The notes below the pieces were generated by a model. It searched no databases. It was not told the DNA's origin and was given only the letters and a program-made list of their open reading frames with translations. From contig CAKULR010000094.1 in the NCBI GenBank assembly GCA_934667295.1, positions 1 to 6,763 of the forward strand: a stretch of 6,763 bases of DNA, written 5' to 3'. The DNA comes from an uncultured Kiritimatiellota bacterium (GTDB taxonomy: Bacteria; Verrucomicrobiota; Kiritimatiellia; RFP12; UBA1067). Shown one piece after another: positions 6,732 to 6,763 of this stretch. Every line of letters starts with the position of its first letter. Positions within the stretch are counted from its first letter, which is position 1. A program made the translations under genes and the position numbers.

Positions 6732-6763
6732 CGTTTCGGAGGGGCATGTGACGTCTCGGGAGG
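6728..6763. repeat. Degenerate 20-bp tandem repeat, at least 1.8 copies, continuing past the window
   Basis: GTGACGTTTCGGAGGGGCAT (6728-6747) is followed directly by GTGACGTCTCGGGAGG (6748-6763), 13 of 16 compared bases identical in register. The first copy overlaps the flippase stop codon. Whether this is a longer array cannot be seen from the window. Confidence 0.45.

Noticed and set aside
1..6763. CRISPR array, tRNA, rRNA or insertion sequence
   Set aside because: No regularly spaced repeats, tRNA-like cloverleaf, rRNA segment or transposase was seen; nearly all bases are accounted for by the five genes.

Overview
This is a GC-rich bacterial window with five protein genes and almost no non-coding DNA. 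Four genes on the minus strand form one tight, probably co-transcribed run read right to left: a flavodiiron protein (5312 to 4128), a secreted family GH97 glycoside hydrolase (4115 to 2118), a sugar permease of the FucP-like MFS group (2101 to 929), and a secreted nitrilase-fold hydrolase (932 to beyond base 1, cut by the window edge). The gaps are 12 nt, 16 nt and a 4-nt ATGA overlap. A fifth gene, a polytopic MATE/flippase-like membrane protein (5421 to 6731), is transcribed the other way from the same 108-bp intergenic region.

The host is not certain. High GC, extracytoplasmic glycan enzymes, GH97, a FHS/FucP-type permease and an oxygen-reducing flavodiiron protein suggest an anaerobic glycan-degrading bacterium. 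A high-GC member of the Verrucomicrobiota/Kiritimatiellota/Lentisphaerota group fits better than a typical low-GC Bacteroidota. This is inference from gene families and base composition; no rRNA or other marker gene is present.

The glycan genes make a plausible small pathway. The GH97 enzyme, exported by its signal peptide, releases an alpha-linked sugar (its active-site signature is the retaining, alpha-galactosidase-like type, not the SusB type). The permease imports a monosaccharide. The secreted nitrilase-like enzyme, which has an N-terminal beta-rich, possibly carbohydrate-binding domain, may cut an amide or nitrile bond in the same substrate. The flavodiiron protein at the head of the run reduces O2 (or NO) in the cytoplasm and has no obvious biochemical link to sugar uptake.

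The most striking non-coding signal is a perfect 13-bp inverted repeat (5344-5356 and 5397-5409) between the divergent genes. Each arm carries the same extended -10-like sequence TGGTATACT pointing outward, so the two transcription units appear to be driven by mirror-image promoters. The flippase start lies only 11 nt past its -10 and has no Shine-Dalgarno, so its mRNA is probably leaderless or nearly so. At the right edge two copies of a degenerate 20-bp tandem repeat begin and run out of the window.
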